Source: Pseudolabrys sp. (GTDB lineage: Bacteria; Pseudomonadota; Alphaproteobacteria; Rhizobiales; Xanthobacteraceae). Taken from it: DNA of 64,000 nt. Made by a program: the position numbers and the translations under genes. Each line of letters opens with the position of its first letter. Position 1 is the first letter of the stretch. Below the pieces are notes generated by a model that was not told the DNA's origin, made no database searches, and saw only the letters and a program-made list of their open reading frames with translations. The DNA is taken from contig JAFIGS010000017.1 of NCBI GenBank assembly GCA_017849615.1, positions 62,001 through 126,000 of the forward strand, read 5' to 3'. Below are positions 15,731-23,560 of the stretch, one piece after another.

Positions 15731-16477
15731 TCATGAGGCAACCGCGGGTATGCGCCCCATGTCGGCAGACGCGCGCCCGCCAAGATAACTTTCAACGACC
15801 CGCGGGTCCCGCCGCAGCGCCGATGCGTCGTTACTGAAGACGATGCGCCCGTTCTCGATGACATAACCTCGATCAGCGATGGCGAGCGCCACGCGCGCAT
15901 TCTGTTCGACCAGAAGAATGGTCATGCCCCGCTTGCGCAACGACAGGATGGTGCGCGCGACATCCTCAACGATTATCGGCGCCAGGCCGAGCGAGGGTTC
16001 GTCGAGCAACAAGAGCTTCGGCCGGCTCATCATGGCGCGGCCGATGGCCAGCATCTGTTGCTCACCGCCGGACAGGCTTTCCGCCAGTTGTCGACGGCGC
16101 TCTTTCAGCCGCGGGAAGGTGTCGTAGATCCCCTCGATATCGGAACGGATTTGCGCCTTTGAAGCGATCAGATGCGCACCGACAATCAGGTTGTCCTCGA
16201 CGGCGAGCTTTGGGAACACACGGCGGCCTTCGGGGACGTGAGCAATGCCCATCGAGACAACCCGATCGACAGGAGCGCCGCTCGTCGTCGTGCCCTCGAA
16301 GGAAATCGAGCCCCGCTTGATGGTGGTCATGCCAGAAATCGTGCGCAGCAATGTCGATTTGCCGGCACCATTGCCGCCGATCAAGGTGACGATTTCGCCA
16401 CGCTTGACCGAGAACGATACGCCCCTCAATGCGACGATCTCGCCATAAGCGACCGTGAGATCTTCGACCTCAAGCAT
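15731..16477 (-). CDS. ABC transporter ATP-binding protein, LivF type
   Basis: A 248-residue ATPase. Walker A is GGNGAGKS (34-41), the signature LSGGEQQMLAIGRAMM, Walker B LLLLDEPSLGL and the switch region LLVEQNA. The start MLEVEDLTVAYG overlaps the end of livG by eight bases; an alternative 17 codons upstream would lie further inside livG. The protein ends about 15 residues beyond the usual LivF end (GGRASADMGRIPAVAS). It pairs with the LivG-type ATPase. Confidence 0.94.
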   Translation of the reverse strand: MLEVEDLTVAYGEIVALRGVSFSVKRGEIVTLIGGNGAGKSTLLRTISGMTTIKRGSISFEGTTTSGAPVDRVVSMGIAHVPEGRRVFPKLAVEDNLIVGAHLIASKAQIRSDIEGIYDTFPRLKERRRQLAESLSGGEQQMLAIGRAMMSRPKLLLLDEPSLGLAPIIVEDVARTILSLRKRGMTILLVEQNARVALAIADRGYVIENGRIVFSNDASALRRDPRVVESYLGGRASADMGRIPAVAS

Positions 16478-17261
16478 AGGCGGCCAGCCTTTCCTCAAGG
16501 CCAGGCCGGCCAAGATAGGCTTCAACAACCTGCTCGTTGTTCTGGACCTCGCTCGGCGAGCCCTCAGCCAGGAGCTTTCCGTAGTTGAGTACGCTGATTT
16601 GCGAGCAGGTGGACATGATGACGTCCATGTGGTGCTCGACGAGAATGATGGTTACGCCGGACTCGCTGATGCGCTTGATGAGTTGGGTCAGCGCGACCGC
16701 TTCCGTCGGATTCAAACCGGCGGCAGGCTCATCGAGCAGCAGGAGTTGCGGCGTCGATGCCATCGCACGCGCGATTTCCAGAAGCCGCTTCTGTCCATAA
16801 GAAAGCGATCCCGCCTCGACCTCCGCCAAGGCGAGCAGTCCCACGGTTTGCAGCGCCGCCAGGGCTTCGTCACGCAGACGCCGCTCCTCGGCGGCGGCCG
16901 ACGGAAGGCATAGCATTGCACCCCAGATGCCCGCCCTGCCGCGCAAGTGCGAGCCAACCATCACGTTTCGCAGCACGCTCATGCTGTCGAACAGCTTGAT
17001 GTTCTGAAAGGTACGGCCAATGCCCATCGCCGCACGCCGATGCGTCGGCGACGCGGAGACCTCGAGACCATCGAACACAATCGAGCCTTCACTGGGCTGC
17101 ATTGTGCCGCCGATGAGACTGAGCAAGGTCGTCTTGCCGGCGCCGTTCGGGCCGATTACGCCGCGTACCTGACCGTGCGCGACCGTCATCGAAATATTGT
17201 CGGTGGCGACGAGGCCGCCAAAGCGCTTGGCCAGGCCGCTGATCTGAAGAAGCGCGCTCAT
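16470..17261 (-). CDS. ABC transporter ATP-binding protein, LivG type
   Basis: A 263-residue ATPase. Walker A is GPNGAGKT (37-44), followed by GIGRTFQNIKLF, the LivG-type Q-loop with its RTFQ motif. The signature is LSYGQKRLLEIARAM and Walker B LLLLDEPAAGLNPTE; the C-terminal BCA_ABC_TP_C stretch is LNYGKLLAEGSPSEV. The start at 17261 overlaps the livM stop (ATGA). Confidence 0.94.
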   Translation of the reverse strand: MSALLQISGLAKRFGGLVATDNISMTVAHGQVRGVIGPNGAGKTTLLSLIGGTMQPSEGSIVFDGLEVSASPTHRRAAMGIGRTFQNIKLFDSMSVLRNVMVGSHLRGRAGIWGAMLCLPSAAAEERRLRDEALAALQTVGLLALAEVEAGSLSYGQKRLLEIARAMASTPQLLLLDEPAAGLNPTEAVALTQLIKRISESGVTIILVEHHMDVIMSTCSQISVLNYGKLLAEGSPSEVQNNEQVVEAYLGRPGLEERLAAYA

Positions 17262-18259
17262 TCGGCCAGCTCCCGTCGTTCGAGCCGACCCGGGTCGAAA
17301 CTGGCGCGCCGGCTGACCGCCCGCGCCGCGGAGACGCAAAGCCCCGCAATGCCGTTCTGACCCAGCCCCATCAGAACAATCAGTAGCAGAGCAAAAATCA
17401 GCATGCGGTATTCCGCAGCGAACCGCAGCGCTTCCGGCAGAAGCATCACCACGAAGGCGCCGATCACCGCGCCTCCAATGCTGCCGATCCCCCCGACCGA
17501 AACCATGAGCAAGATCTCAATCGACCGCCACAACGAGAAGTCGTTGGGATTGAGATACTGCGTATGGTGAGCGTAAAGCGCGCCGGCAATACCGGTGATG
17601 ACCGCCGACACCACGAAGGCCTGGGCTTTATAGAGCGTTACGTTTATGCCACTCGCCTGCGCGGCATCTTCATTGAGCATGATGGCGCTCAAAGCGCGGC
17701 CGAAACGCCCGATGACCAGGCGATAGGCCACAAAACACGCCGCCCCAAGGATCGAGAGATAGAGATAGTAGGCCGCCGCGGGGCTGCGCAGCAGCCACGG
17801 TCCGATGCTCGGGCGGGGAATACCCATCAGGCCGAGCGAACCGTGGGTCAACCATTCCTCGTTCAGAATGACCAGATGCACGATAATGGTGAAGCCGAGC
17901 GTCGCGACACCGAGATAGGTGCCTTTCAGCCGGAGGATCGGCACCAGGATCAGGCTGGAGAGGCCGCTCAACAATCCGGCCGCGACGATCGTCAGCTCAA
18001 AAGGCAACTTCAATCCGGTTGCGAGCAGACCCGAGGTGTAAGCGCCGACACCCAGAAACGCCGCCTGCCCCAGCGACAGCAGCCCGGTAAAGCCAAGCAG
18101 CAATTGCAACGCCACCGCCGCAATCGAAAAGATCATCGCCGAACTGACGATATGGAGATGATACTTGCCCAGGAACAACGGCAGCGTCAGCAGCGCCAGC
18201 AGGCCGGCGAGCAAGGCGGCGATCGCGAAGGGCGAAACTCTGGCGACGGGTTCGCTCAT
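17258..18259 (-). CDS. ABC transporter permease, LivM type
   Basis: A 333-residue membrane protein of about eight to ten segments, beginning FAIAALLAGLLALLTLPLFL. The LivM signature GFTGLLSLGQAAFLGVGAYT is present, as is the cytoplasmic stretch ALSAIMLNEDAAQASGIN. It pairs with the LivH-type protein whose gene ends one base upstream. Confidence 0.94.
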   Translation of the reverse strand: MSEPVARVSPFAIAALLAGLLALLTLPLFLGKYHLHIVSSAMIFSIAAVALQLLLGFTGLLSLGQAAFLGVGAYTSGLLATGLKLPFELTIVAAGLLSGLSSLILVPILRLKGTYLGVATLGFTIIVHLVILNEEWLTHGSLGLMGIPRPSIGPWLLRSPAAAYYLYLSILGAACFVAYRLVIGRFGRALSAIMLNEDAAQASGINVTLYKAQAFVVSAVITGIAGALYAHHTQYLNPNDFSLWRSIEILLMVSVGGIGSIGGAVIGAFVVMLLPEALRFAAEYRMLIFALLLIVLMGLGQNGIAGLCVSAARAVSRRASFDPGRLERRELAE

Positions 18260-18260
18260 G

Positions 18261-19145
18261 TCATCGCCCCCGCCGCATCGCGCCTGCGAAGCCTTGCGGC
18301 AGCACCAGCAGAATGACGATGAGCAAAACCATGCCGACGGCGTCTTTATAGGCCGTCGAAATGCTGGTCGCGGTGAAGGTCTCGATCAGGCCGAAAACAA
18401 TGCCGCCAAGCATGGCGCCGCCGATACTCCCAAGCCCGCCGAGAGTGGCCGCGACGAACGCCTTGATACCCGGCAGAAACCCCATGTTGAACGAGGCATA
18501 GAACATCGAGCCGAGCAGCACGCCGGCGGCGCCGCCGAGTATCCCGGCAATGCCGTAGGTCGAGGCCACCGCCCGCGTCAGGTTGATGCCCATAAGCTGA
18601 GCCGCCTCAGGATCCTGCGCCACCGCCTGCACGGACAGGCCGGCCCGCGTGAAGCGCAGGAACAGCTGAAGCGCCAGCATCATGCCGAGCGCCAGAACGA
18701 CGATCCAAACCAACTGAGGCGCGACCCTCACCGGCCCAAGCTGGAGGCCTTCGAGCGCAAACAGGCGTGGATAAGCAATCGGCTCCGAACCCCAAACCAA
18801 CTGCGCACCGTTCTGCAGCAGAATCGACATGGCGATGGTCGAGATCACGATATTGACCATGGGAACGCGCCTGACCCGCAAGGTGCGGTAGATCAAGAGC
18901 TCGATGATCACGGCCATCACGCCGGCAAAAAGCGCGCCGGCCACGAACAGCGCCGGAAACGGCAGCGGCACCAGCCGGTAGGTCGCGAGCCCGAACATGG
19001 CTCCCAGCATGACGACCTCGCCTTGCGCGAAATTGAGCACGCCGGTCGCGCGGATGATGATCGAGAGACCGAGAGCGATCAGGCTGTAAATGCAGCCGAT
19101 GGCCAGACCGCCGACCAGCAACTCCACCATCTCGGCTATCGTCAT
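18261..19145 (-). CDS. ABC transporter permease, LivH type; first gene of the oxygenase/Mo-hydroxylase operon
   Basis: A 294-residue permease with the LivH hallmark GLAIGCIYSLIALGLSIIIRATGVLNFAQGE (residues 13-43) and eight or so membrane segments. It is the first gene of the run down to 6380: all eleven genes are on the minus strand with gaps of 80 bases or less. Upstream is an AT-rich gap shared with a divergently transcribed XRE-cupin regulator, the likely controller. Confidence 0.94.
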   Translation of the reverse strand: MTIAEMVELLVGGLAIGCIYSLIALGLSIIIRATGVLNFAQGEVVMLGAMFGLATYRLVPLPFPALFVAGALFAGVMAVIIELLIYRTLRVRRVPMVNIVISTIAMSILLQNGAQLVWGSEPIAYPRLFALEGLQLGPVRVAPQLVWIVVLALGMMLALQLFLRFTRAGLSVQAVAQDPEAAQLMGINLTRAVASTYGIAGILGGAAGVLLGSMFYASFNMGFLPGIKAFVAATLGGLGSIGGAMLGGIVFGLIETFTATSISTAYKDAVGMVLLIVILLVLPQGFAGAMRRGR

Positions 19146-19517
19146 CGCGAGCGCTCCCGTCCCACCAGACGTTGCAGTCGTGCCGTCACGGCATCCGTTC
19201 GCCTCTCGGCGTCCGGCCCGGCCGCAATCACGTTAAAGGATTTCTATTCTCATTCAAGTCGCGCGAGTTTTATTTTCGCTAAAATTGTTTTCAGCAGTGC
19301 GAAATTGCGCGGCACCCTGCCTCAAGAACGGGCTTCCGGCCGAGCGCAGCGCAGCAACTCGGCGCCCGAAGCCGCGCTGAAAGTCTGCACGTATTTGTTG
19401 AATTGTGCTCAAATAAGCTCGCCGGACGATGACGCGCTGGCGCGCGGCCGCCGCACGATGCTAGACATGAGCGTGCCGTTCGGGCTTTCGCCGCCCACAG
19501 AAACAAGGACCAAACAC
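19146..19517 (+). promoter_or_regulatory. Divergent promoter region between livH operon and XRE-cupin regulator
   Basis: This 372-base gap holds no convincing gene. Its centre (about 19228-19295) is markedly AT-rich against a GC-rich background. On the minus strand a possible -35 TTGAAT (19252-19257) and weak -10 TAACGT (19230-19235), 16 bases apart, face livH. An inverted repeat ATTTT-cgct-AAAAT lies at 19272-19285, and a looser TTGA/TCAA dyad near 19397 faces the regulator. These are candidate promoter and operator elements; none is proven. Confidence 0.5.
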
Positions 19518-20129
19518 TTGAAGAAGCGCAAAAAAGACTCCACGGCGCACCGCAAAAATGGAGCGGAAGGCGGCATGGGGGATGTCATCGCTTCGATCGG
19601 CAAGACGGTGAACAGCCTGCGTACAGCCAAAGGCCTCACGCTTCAATCCTTGAGCAAGCGCGCCAATCTCAGCGTTTCCATGCTCAGCCTTATCGAACGC
19701 GGGAAAGCGAGCCCCTCGATCGGAAGCCTTGTGGTCCTTGCGTCCGCCCTTGGCGTGGAAATGACCGACCTGATCGGCAACGGCTCGTCGAAGAACGATC
19801 GGCTGGTCTCGCGCGCCAAGGAGCAAAAGGTTGTGCAGACAAATGACGGCGTCATGCGCCGCATCGTCAAAACCGACGCCGCGCACGGCATCGAAATCGC
19901 CATCAACGAGTACGATGTGGCCACCGCCAACAGCCCAAAGCCGGTGAAGCATCAAGGCTTTGAGTACGGCATCGTGCTTCAGGGCGAACTGCAGATCACC
20001 GTCGATGGCGTCAAGAACACCCTCATGGCCGGCGATCTGATCTCCTATCCATCGACGCAGCCCCACCGCATCGTCAACAGCGGCAGCAAACGCGCGCGCG
20101 CGCTCTGGATCAATCTCAAGCGCGAGTGA
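19518..20129 (+). CDS. XRE-family transcriptional regulator with C-terminal cupin domain
   Basis: A 203-residue regulator. A basic N-terminal tail (MKKRKKD) is followed by a helix-turn-helix at about residues 28-85 (LRTAKGLTLQSLSKRANLS, SMLSLIERGKASPSIGSL) and a cupin effector domain at about 125-200 (GFEYGIVLQGELQIT, GDLISYPSTQPHRIVNSG). I chose the TTG at 19518 because AAGGA lies eight bases upstream; in-frame ATGs at 19458 and 19467 lack a ribosome binding site, and an ATG at 19575 would remove 19 residues. This PuuR-like group usually represses catabolic operons until a small ligand binds the cupin. Position suggests control of both the livH operon and the cupin/cyclase genes. Confidence 0.9.
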   Translation: MKKRKKDSTAHRKNGAEGGMGDVIASIGKTVNSLRTAKGLTLQSLSKRANLSVSMLSLIERGKASPSIGSLVVLASALGVEMTDLIGNGSSKNDRLVSRAKEQKVVQTNDGVMRRIVKTDAAHGIEIAINEYDVATANSPKPVKHQGFEYGIVLQGELQITVDGVKNTLMAGDLISYPSTQPHRIVNSGSKRARALWINLKRE

Positions 20130-20133
20130 GAAA

Positions 20134-20148
20134 ACGCCGCTACGGCGT
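20134..20148 (+). terminator. Short hairpin after the regulator gene
   Basis: ACGCCG (20134-20139) pairs with CGGCGT (20143-20148) around a 3-base loop, four bases after the regulator stop. There is no T-tract; a weak terminator at best. Confidence 0.3.
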
Positions 20149-20244
20149 CGACGACCTTCCAGGTTTACCCCCACTCAACATTTCCTGTGGCCGCCGCCGC
20201 GCCCCGCCGGCCATCGGGAAGTTTGGCCTTGCCAATGTCCGCGA

Positions 20245-20272
20245 GTTTGATACGTTTCAAATTCGTTTGATA
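20245..20272 (+). promoter_or_regulatory. Paired GTTTGATA repeats upstream of the cupin genes, candidate operator
   Basis: GTTTGATA occurs at 20245-20252 and again at 20265-20272, exactly 20 bases apart (two helical turns). Between them TTTCAAA is the inverted half-site, giving TTTGA-n6-TCAAA-n4-TTTGA. The array lies about 20-45 bases before the first cupin ATG and directly downstream of the XRE-cupin regulator gene, so it is a good candidate binding site for that regulator. Confidence 0.6.
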
Positions 20273-20291
20273 TGAACAAAACAGGCAGGGC

Positions 20292-20687
20292 ATGTCGCAG
20301 GCTGAACCGCTCGACAGGGTACGCGTGATCGATAGCCAGGGCGCGCTGCCCGAGGTCGACATTGTCGATGGCGCCGGCTGGGCCAAAGCCGTCATCTGGC
20401 CAGGCAATGGCGCGCGCTACCGGACCTTTCAGATCATCAATCTCGGCGCGGGCTCTTCCACCCGCAGCCTCGATCACAAGACCGACAGCGTTTACTACGT
20501 GATGCGGGGCGCCGGAACCGTCGAGGACGTCAACGCCAGGACCGACACGGAGATCGTCGAAGGGTCGATGATCCATATCGACGCCGGCGACCGGTACCGT
20601 ATCAAGGCGCATGCGACGGGCCTTGAGCTGCTGGGCGGCCCCTGCCCGGCCGACGAGCGCTGGTACAGCGCCGCGCAATCCAACTGA
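20292..20687 (+). CDS. Small single-domain cupin protein 1
   Basis: A 131-residue cupin. The first motif region reads LGAGSSTRSLDHKTDSVYYVMRG and the second EGSMIHIDAGDRYRIKAH. Compared with the canonical G(X)5HXH(X)3-4E(X)6G, only one clear His (DHKTDSVYYV) is present and the Glu looks like Asp, so metal binding may be altered. Function unknown; such proteins act as lyases, isomerases or ligand-binding helpers in catabolic clusters. It starts a plus-strand run after the putative operator repeats. Confidence 0.85.
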   Translation: MSQAEPLDRVRVIDSQGALPEVDIVDGAGWAKAVIWPGNGARYRTFQIINLGAGSSTRSLDHKTDSVYYVMRGAGTVEDVNARTDTEIVEGSMIHIDAGDRYRIKAHATGLELLGGPCPADERWYSAAQSN

Positions 20688-20697
20688 CAGGTCGGTC

Positions 20698-21102
20698 ATG
20701 AGCATTCGCGTTTTCCACCGGGATCATCCCAGCCTTTATATTCCCCTCATCTCCAAGGACGCCCGCTTCGTCGTGTGGCCCGGAACCGGCGCCTGGAACG
20801 CCAACATGAATTATGTTCGCCTCGAGCCGGGCGAAGCCAACGTTCCGCATATCCACGCCGAATCCGAGGACACGATTTTCATCCTGGAAGGCGAAGGCAC
20901 GATCTACGACCACACCAATGGCATCGCGCTGCCCTTTCACGCCGGCTGTGCCGTGCACGTGCCTGTTGGCGTCAAGCACGCGGTCGCGGCCGACAAGGGC
21001 GTGCGCGTCGTGAGCGTCGGCGGCCCCGCCCCGGCGGACGTTCGTTTGCTCAAGGCCGTCGGAGCGCTGGAACCGGGCGCAGCGGCGCCCGTCCCAGCCT
21101 GA
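20698..21102 (+). CDS. Small single-domain cupin protein 2
   Basis: A 134-residue cupin lying ten bases after the first. Here the metal motif is well kept: VPHIHAESEDTIFILEGEG gives HxH and Glu, and AVHVPVGVKHAV gives the last His. It is therefore likely a metal-binding cupin enzyme or sensor. The two neighbours share the opening pattern VVWPG/VIWPG and look like an old tandem duplication in which one copy lost ligands. The extreme C-terminus is Ala/Pro rich. Confidence 0.87.
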   Translation: MSIRVFHRDHPSLYIPLISKDARFVVWPGTGAWNANMNYVRLEPGEANVPHIHAESEDTIFILEGEGTIYDHTNGIALPFHAGCAVHVPVGVKHAVAADKGVRVVSVGGPAPADVRLLKAVGALEPGAAAPVPA

Positions 21103-21137
21103 TTTACCAAAGCCACTCCCGTTTCAGGATCAGTGCC

Positions 21138-21995
21138 ATGAAAATCGTCGATCTCTCGCATGTGATGAATGTGCACACGCCCGGCTGGGTCGGCTATGCC
21201 GGCAACAAGATGTACTACGCGCAGAATTTGCAGACCGTGCGCATCGTGGCGCAGCGCATCGATACCGCGCTTCATGTCGGCACGCATTTCGACGGAGCCA
21301 TGCACGCGACGGATAACCCGACCGGCGATATGGCGCATCTGCCGCTCGATTATCTGATGAACCGCGGCGTCGTCGTCGACATCTCCAGGCACATGCACGA
21401 CTGGGCGGTGATCACGCCCGAAATCATCGAGTCGGCCGGCGCCGACATTCGCGAAGGCGACATCCTGATCCTGCACACCGGTTGGCACAAACATTACGAA
21501 GGCCAGAAGCAGCAGGATCTGGTGAAGTACTTCTGCTACCACCCGGGCCCCAGCCTTGAGACCATGGACTGGATGCTCAAGAAGAAGATCAAGTGGTGGG
21601 GCATGGACACCGGTTCATGCGACCATGCCATGAACACCTCCATCCGCTTCATGCGCCCAGATCTGGCGGAGGAGTTCACCAAGAAGCACGGCAAGACGCC
21701 GGGAGAGTTTTTCGGCACCTTTACCTATACGCACAAGCGCTCCGGCCGCGTCGTCTCAGACAACGTGTTCCCGTTCCACAACATGGCGTTCAACGAAGGC
21801 TTGCTGCATGCCGAGAATATCGGCGGCGATATCGAGCTGATGCTTAACAAGCGCTGCGTCATCGGCGCGTTTCCGTGGCGCTACGAAGGCCTCGAGGGTT
21901 GCCCGTGCCGCATCGTCTGCTTTGTCGACGATGGCGACGAGATGACGGTGGAAGCGCTGGGCGATGCCGCGATGGGCATTCTGCAGCCGCGGTAA
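21138..21995 (+). CDS. Cyclase family / kynurenine formamidase-fold metal hydrolase
   Basis: A 285-residue protein of the cyclase (PF04199) fold. The metal motif HVGTHFDGAMH has His46, His50, Asp52 and His56 in the positions of the usual HxGTHxDxPxH. Known members are KynB-type formamidases, isatin hydrolase and some amide or lactone hydrolases. The protein is longer than KynB (about 210 residues), with an insert around 150-210 (KWWGMDTGSCDHAMNT, then a KKHGKTPGEFF stretch) like the larger bacterial cyclase group. Hydrolysis of a cyclic amide, imide or lactone would fit a heterocycle pathway. Confidence 0.9.
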   Translation: MKIVDLSHVMNVHTPGWVGYAGNKMYYAQNLQTVRIVAQRIDTALHVGTHFDGAMHATDNPTGDMAHLPLDYLMNRGVVVDISRHMHDWAVITPEIIESAGADIREGDILILHTGWHKHYEGQKQQDLVKYFCYHPGPSLETMDWMLKKKIKWWGMDTGSCDHAMNTSIRFMRPDLAEEFTKKHGKTPGEFFGTFTYTHKRSGRVVSDNVFPFHNMAFNEGLLHAENIGGDIELMLNKRCVIGAFPWRYEGLEGCPCRIVCFVDDGDEMTVEALGDAAMGILQPR

Positions 21996-22024
21996 GGCGC
22001 GGCAAGACAAGGGAGGTGCTGATC

Positions 22025-23215
22025 ATGTCCTCACCTCCCTATCTGTCTCCCGGCCGCATCGGCAGTCTTCATCTGCGCAATCGACTGATCCGCGCGGCGA
22101 CGTCGGAGACGATGTGTACCGTCGAAGGCGATGTTACCGACGACCTCATCACGCTCTATGAAAATCTGGCCAAAGGCGGCGCCGGTCTTCTGATCACCGG
22201 ACACGCCTATGTCGAGCCGCGCGGGCAGTGCTCGGACCGGCAAATCGGCATCTACAGCGACCGTCAGGTGGACGGCCTCAAACGGCTGACCGACGCCGTG
22301 CACCGCCAAGGCGGCAGGATTTTTGCCGAATTGTCGCATGCCGGCAGCCAGTGCGGCATGGCACATATCGAGCCGGTGGCACCCTCGGCGGCGCGCAACG
22401 ACATCTTCGGCACCGCGGCCCGCGCGTTGACAGCACAAGAGATCGACGACCTCATCGTCGCCTTTTCCGAAGCTGCCCGGCGCGCGATCAAAGCCGGCTT
22501 CGACGGCATTCACATTCATGGTGGCAACGGTTACCTTATCTCCCAATTCTCCTCGCCTTACACAAACCGTCGCACCGACGAATGGGGCGGCGATGCCGCC
22601 CGCCGCAACCGTTTCATCGTGGAGGTTTATAGCGCTATCCGCCTGGCGGTCGGCCCGAGTATTCCGATCAGCGCCCGCTACGGTATCGCCGATGCGATCG
22701 CCGGTGGCCTCGAAATGAAGGAAGGCATCGACCGTGCCGTTCTGCTGCGCCAAGCCGGCATCGACGCAATCGAAGTCAGTTACGGCATCATGGACAGCTA
22801 TCTTTCCAACATCAGGCCCTATGTCGGGCTGACGCTTGGACGCGCGCTATCCGACTGGGTGCTGCCGTGGCTTTGGCGCAAGCCTTCGACCGAGGCCTAC
22901 TACCGCCCCTTTGCCGCGGCGCTACGACGCGCAAGCGACGTGCCGATCATTCTTGTCGGCGGGGTTCGCAGCACGAATGCCATGGCCGCCGCTCTCGATT
23001 CCGGCGATGCCGATTTCCTGTCGTTTGCACGCCCGTTCGTGCGGGAGCCGGACTTTCCAAATCAGTTGATGGCCGGGCGAACGGGTGCCGTCGACTGCGT
23101 TTCGTGCAACATCTGCCTTGAGCACGATGGCTACGACGCACTCAAGTGCTGGCGAAAGGGCGCAGGATCGCTCGCGGCACACGCGCTCTGGAGAATTCGA
23201 CGGGCAGCGCGGTGA
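22025..23215 (+). CDS. NADH:flavin oxidoreductase / Old Yellow Enzyme family protein with C-terminal cysteine cluster
   Basis: A 396-residue FMN enzyme. The TIM barrel shows LRNRLIRAATSE near the start, ELSHAGSQC, the active-site GIHIHGGNGYLISQFSSP, the YTNRRTDEWGG loop and the phosphate-binding ILVGGVRS. The C-terminus carries CVSCNICL followed by KC, a cysteine pattern like the 4Fe-4S site of the 2,4-dienoyl-CoA reductase branch, but the FAD/NAD domains of that branch are missing. Reduction of an activated C=C is likely. GGGAGG eight bases before the ATG supports the start. Confidence 0.9.
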   Translation: MSSPPYLSPGRIGSLHLRNRLIRAATSETMCTVEGDVTDDLITLYENLAKGGAGLLITGHAYVEPRGQCSDRQIGIYSDRQVDGLKRLTDAVHRQGGRIFAELSHAGSQCGMAHIEPVAPSAARNDIFGTAARALTAQEIDDLIVAFSEAARRAIKAGFDGIHIHGGNGYLISQFSSPYTNRRTDEWGGDAARRNRFIVEVYSAIRLAVGPSIPISARYGIADAIAGGLEMKEGIDRAVLLRQAGIDAIEVSYGIMDSYLSNIRPYVGLTLGRALSDWVLPWLWRKPSTEAYYRPFAAALRRASDVPIILVGGVRSTNAMAAALDSGDADFLSFARPFVREPDFPNQLMAGRTGAVDCVSCNICLEHDGYDALKCWRKGAGSLAAHALWRIRRAAR

Positions 23216-23560
23216 TTACACGCAGATAGAGTCCGCTATCGCGGCCTGAACGCGCGCGGCCACTTCCTAAACCATGCTCGACCGATCAGGCTCTTGAATT
23301 TAGAAGCGAAATCAAAGCGCCAAAGACGGAATTATCCACGTCCCGCTGTTGATGACGCCGGCGCCGTACATGACCTATCGCGGTAGCGGCGGTCCATCGC
23401 GCTGCGCCTTTTGCGTCAGCCATCGACTTCCCAACCCCATTCTCCGACGACAGGCGCCACCCCGTAGCGCGGACCAGCAGGACGCGCTAATTAAAGAGCA
23501 GCAGCGTTGCCCGGCCCGTCCGAAAGCTATACGACCGACCACACTTCCAAGGGAAAGCCA
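23216..23560 (+). other. 345-base gap between OYE and racemase-fold genes
   Basis: No gene is supported here. A weak dyad GATAG/CTATC sits just after the OYE stop, and an isolated ATCAAA half-site (as in the GTTTGATA repeats upstream of the cupins) lies near 23310. A short frame around 23340-23420 shows no recognisable domain. Confidence 0.4.

Noticed and set aside
23340-23560. Short plus frame in the gap before the racemase-fold gene
   Set aside because: No ribosome binding site and no recognisable similarity; the real start at 23561 follows AGGGAAAGCC.
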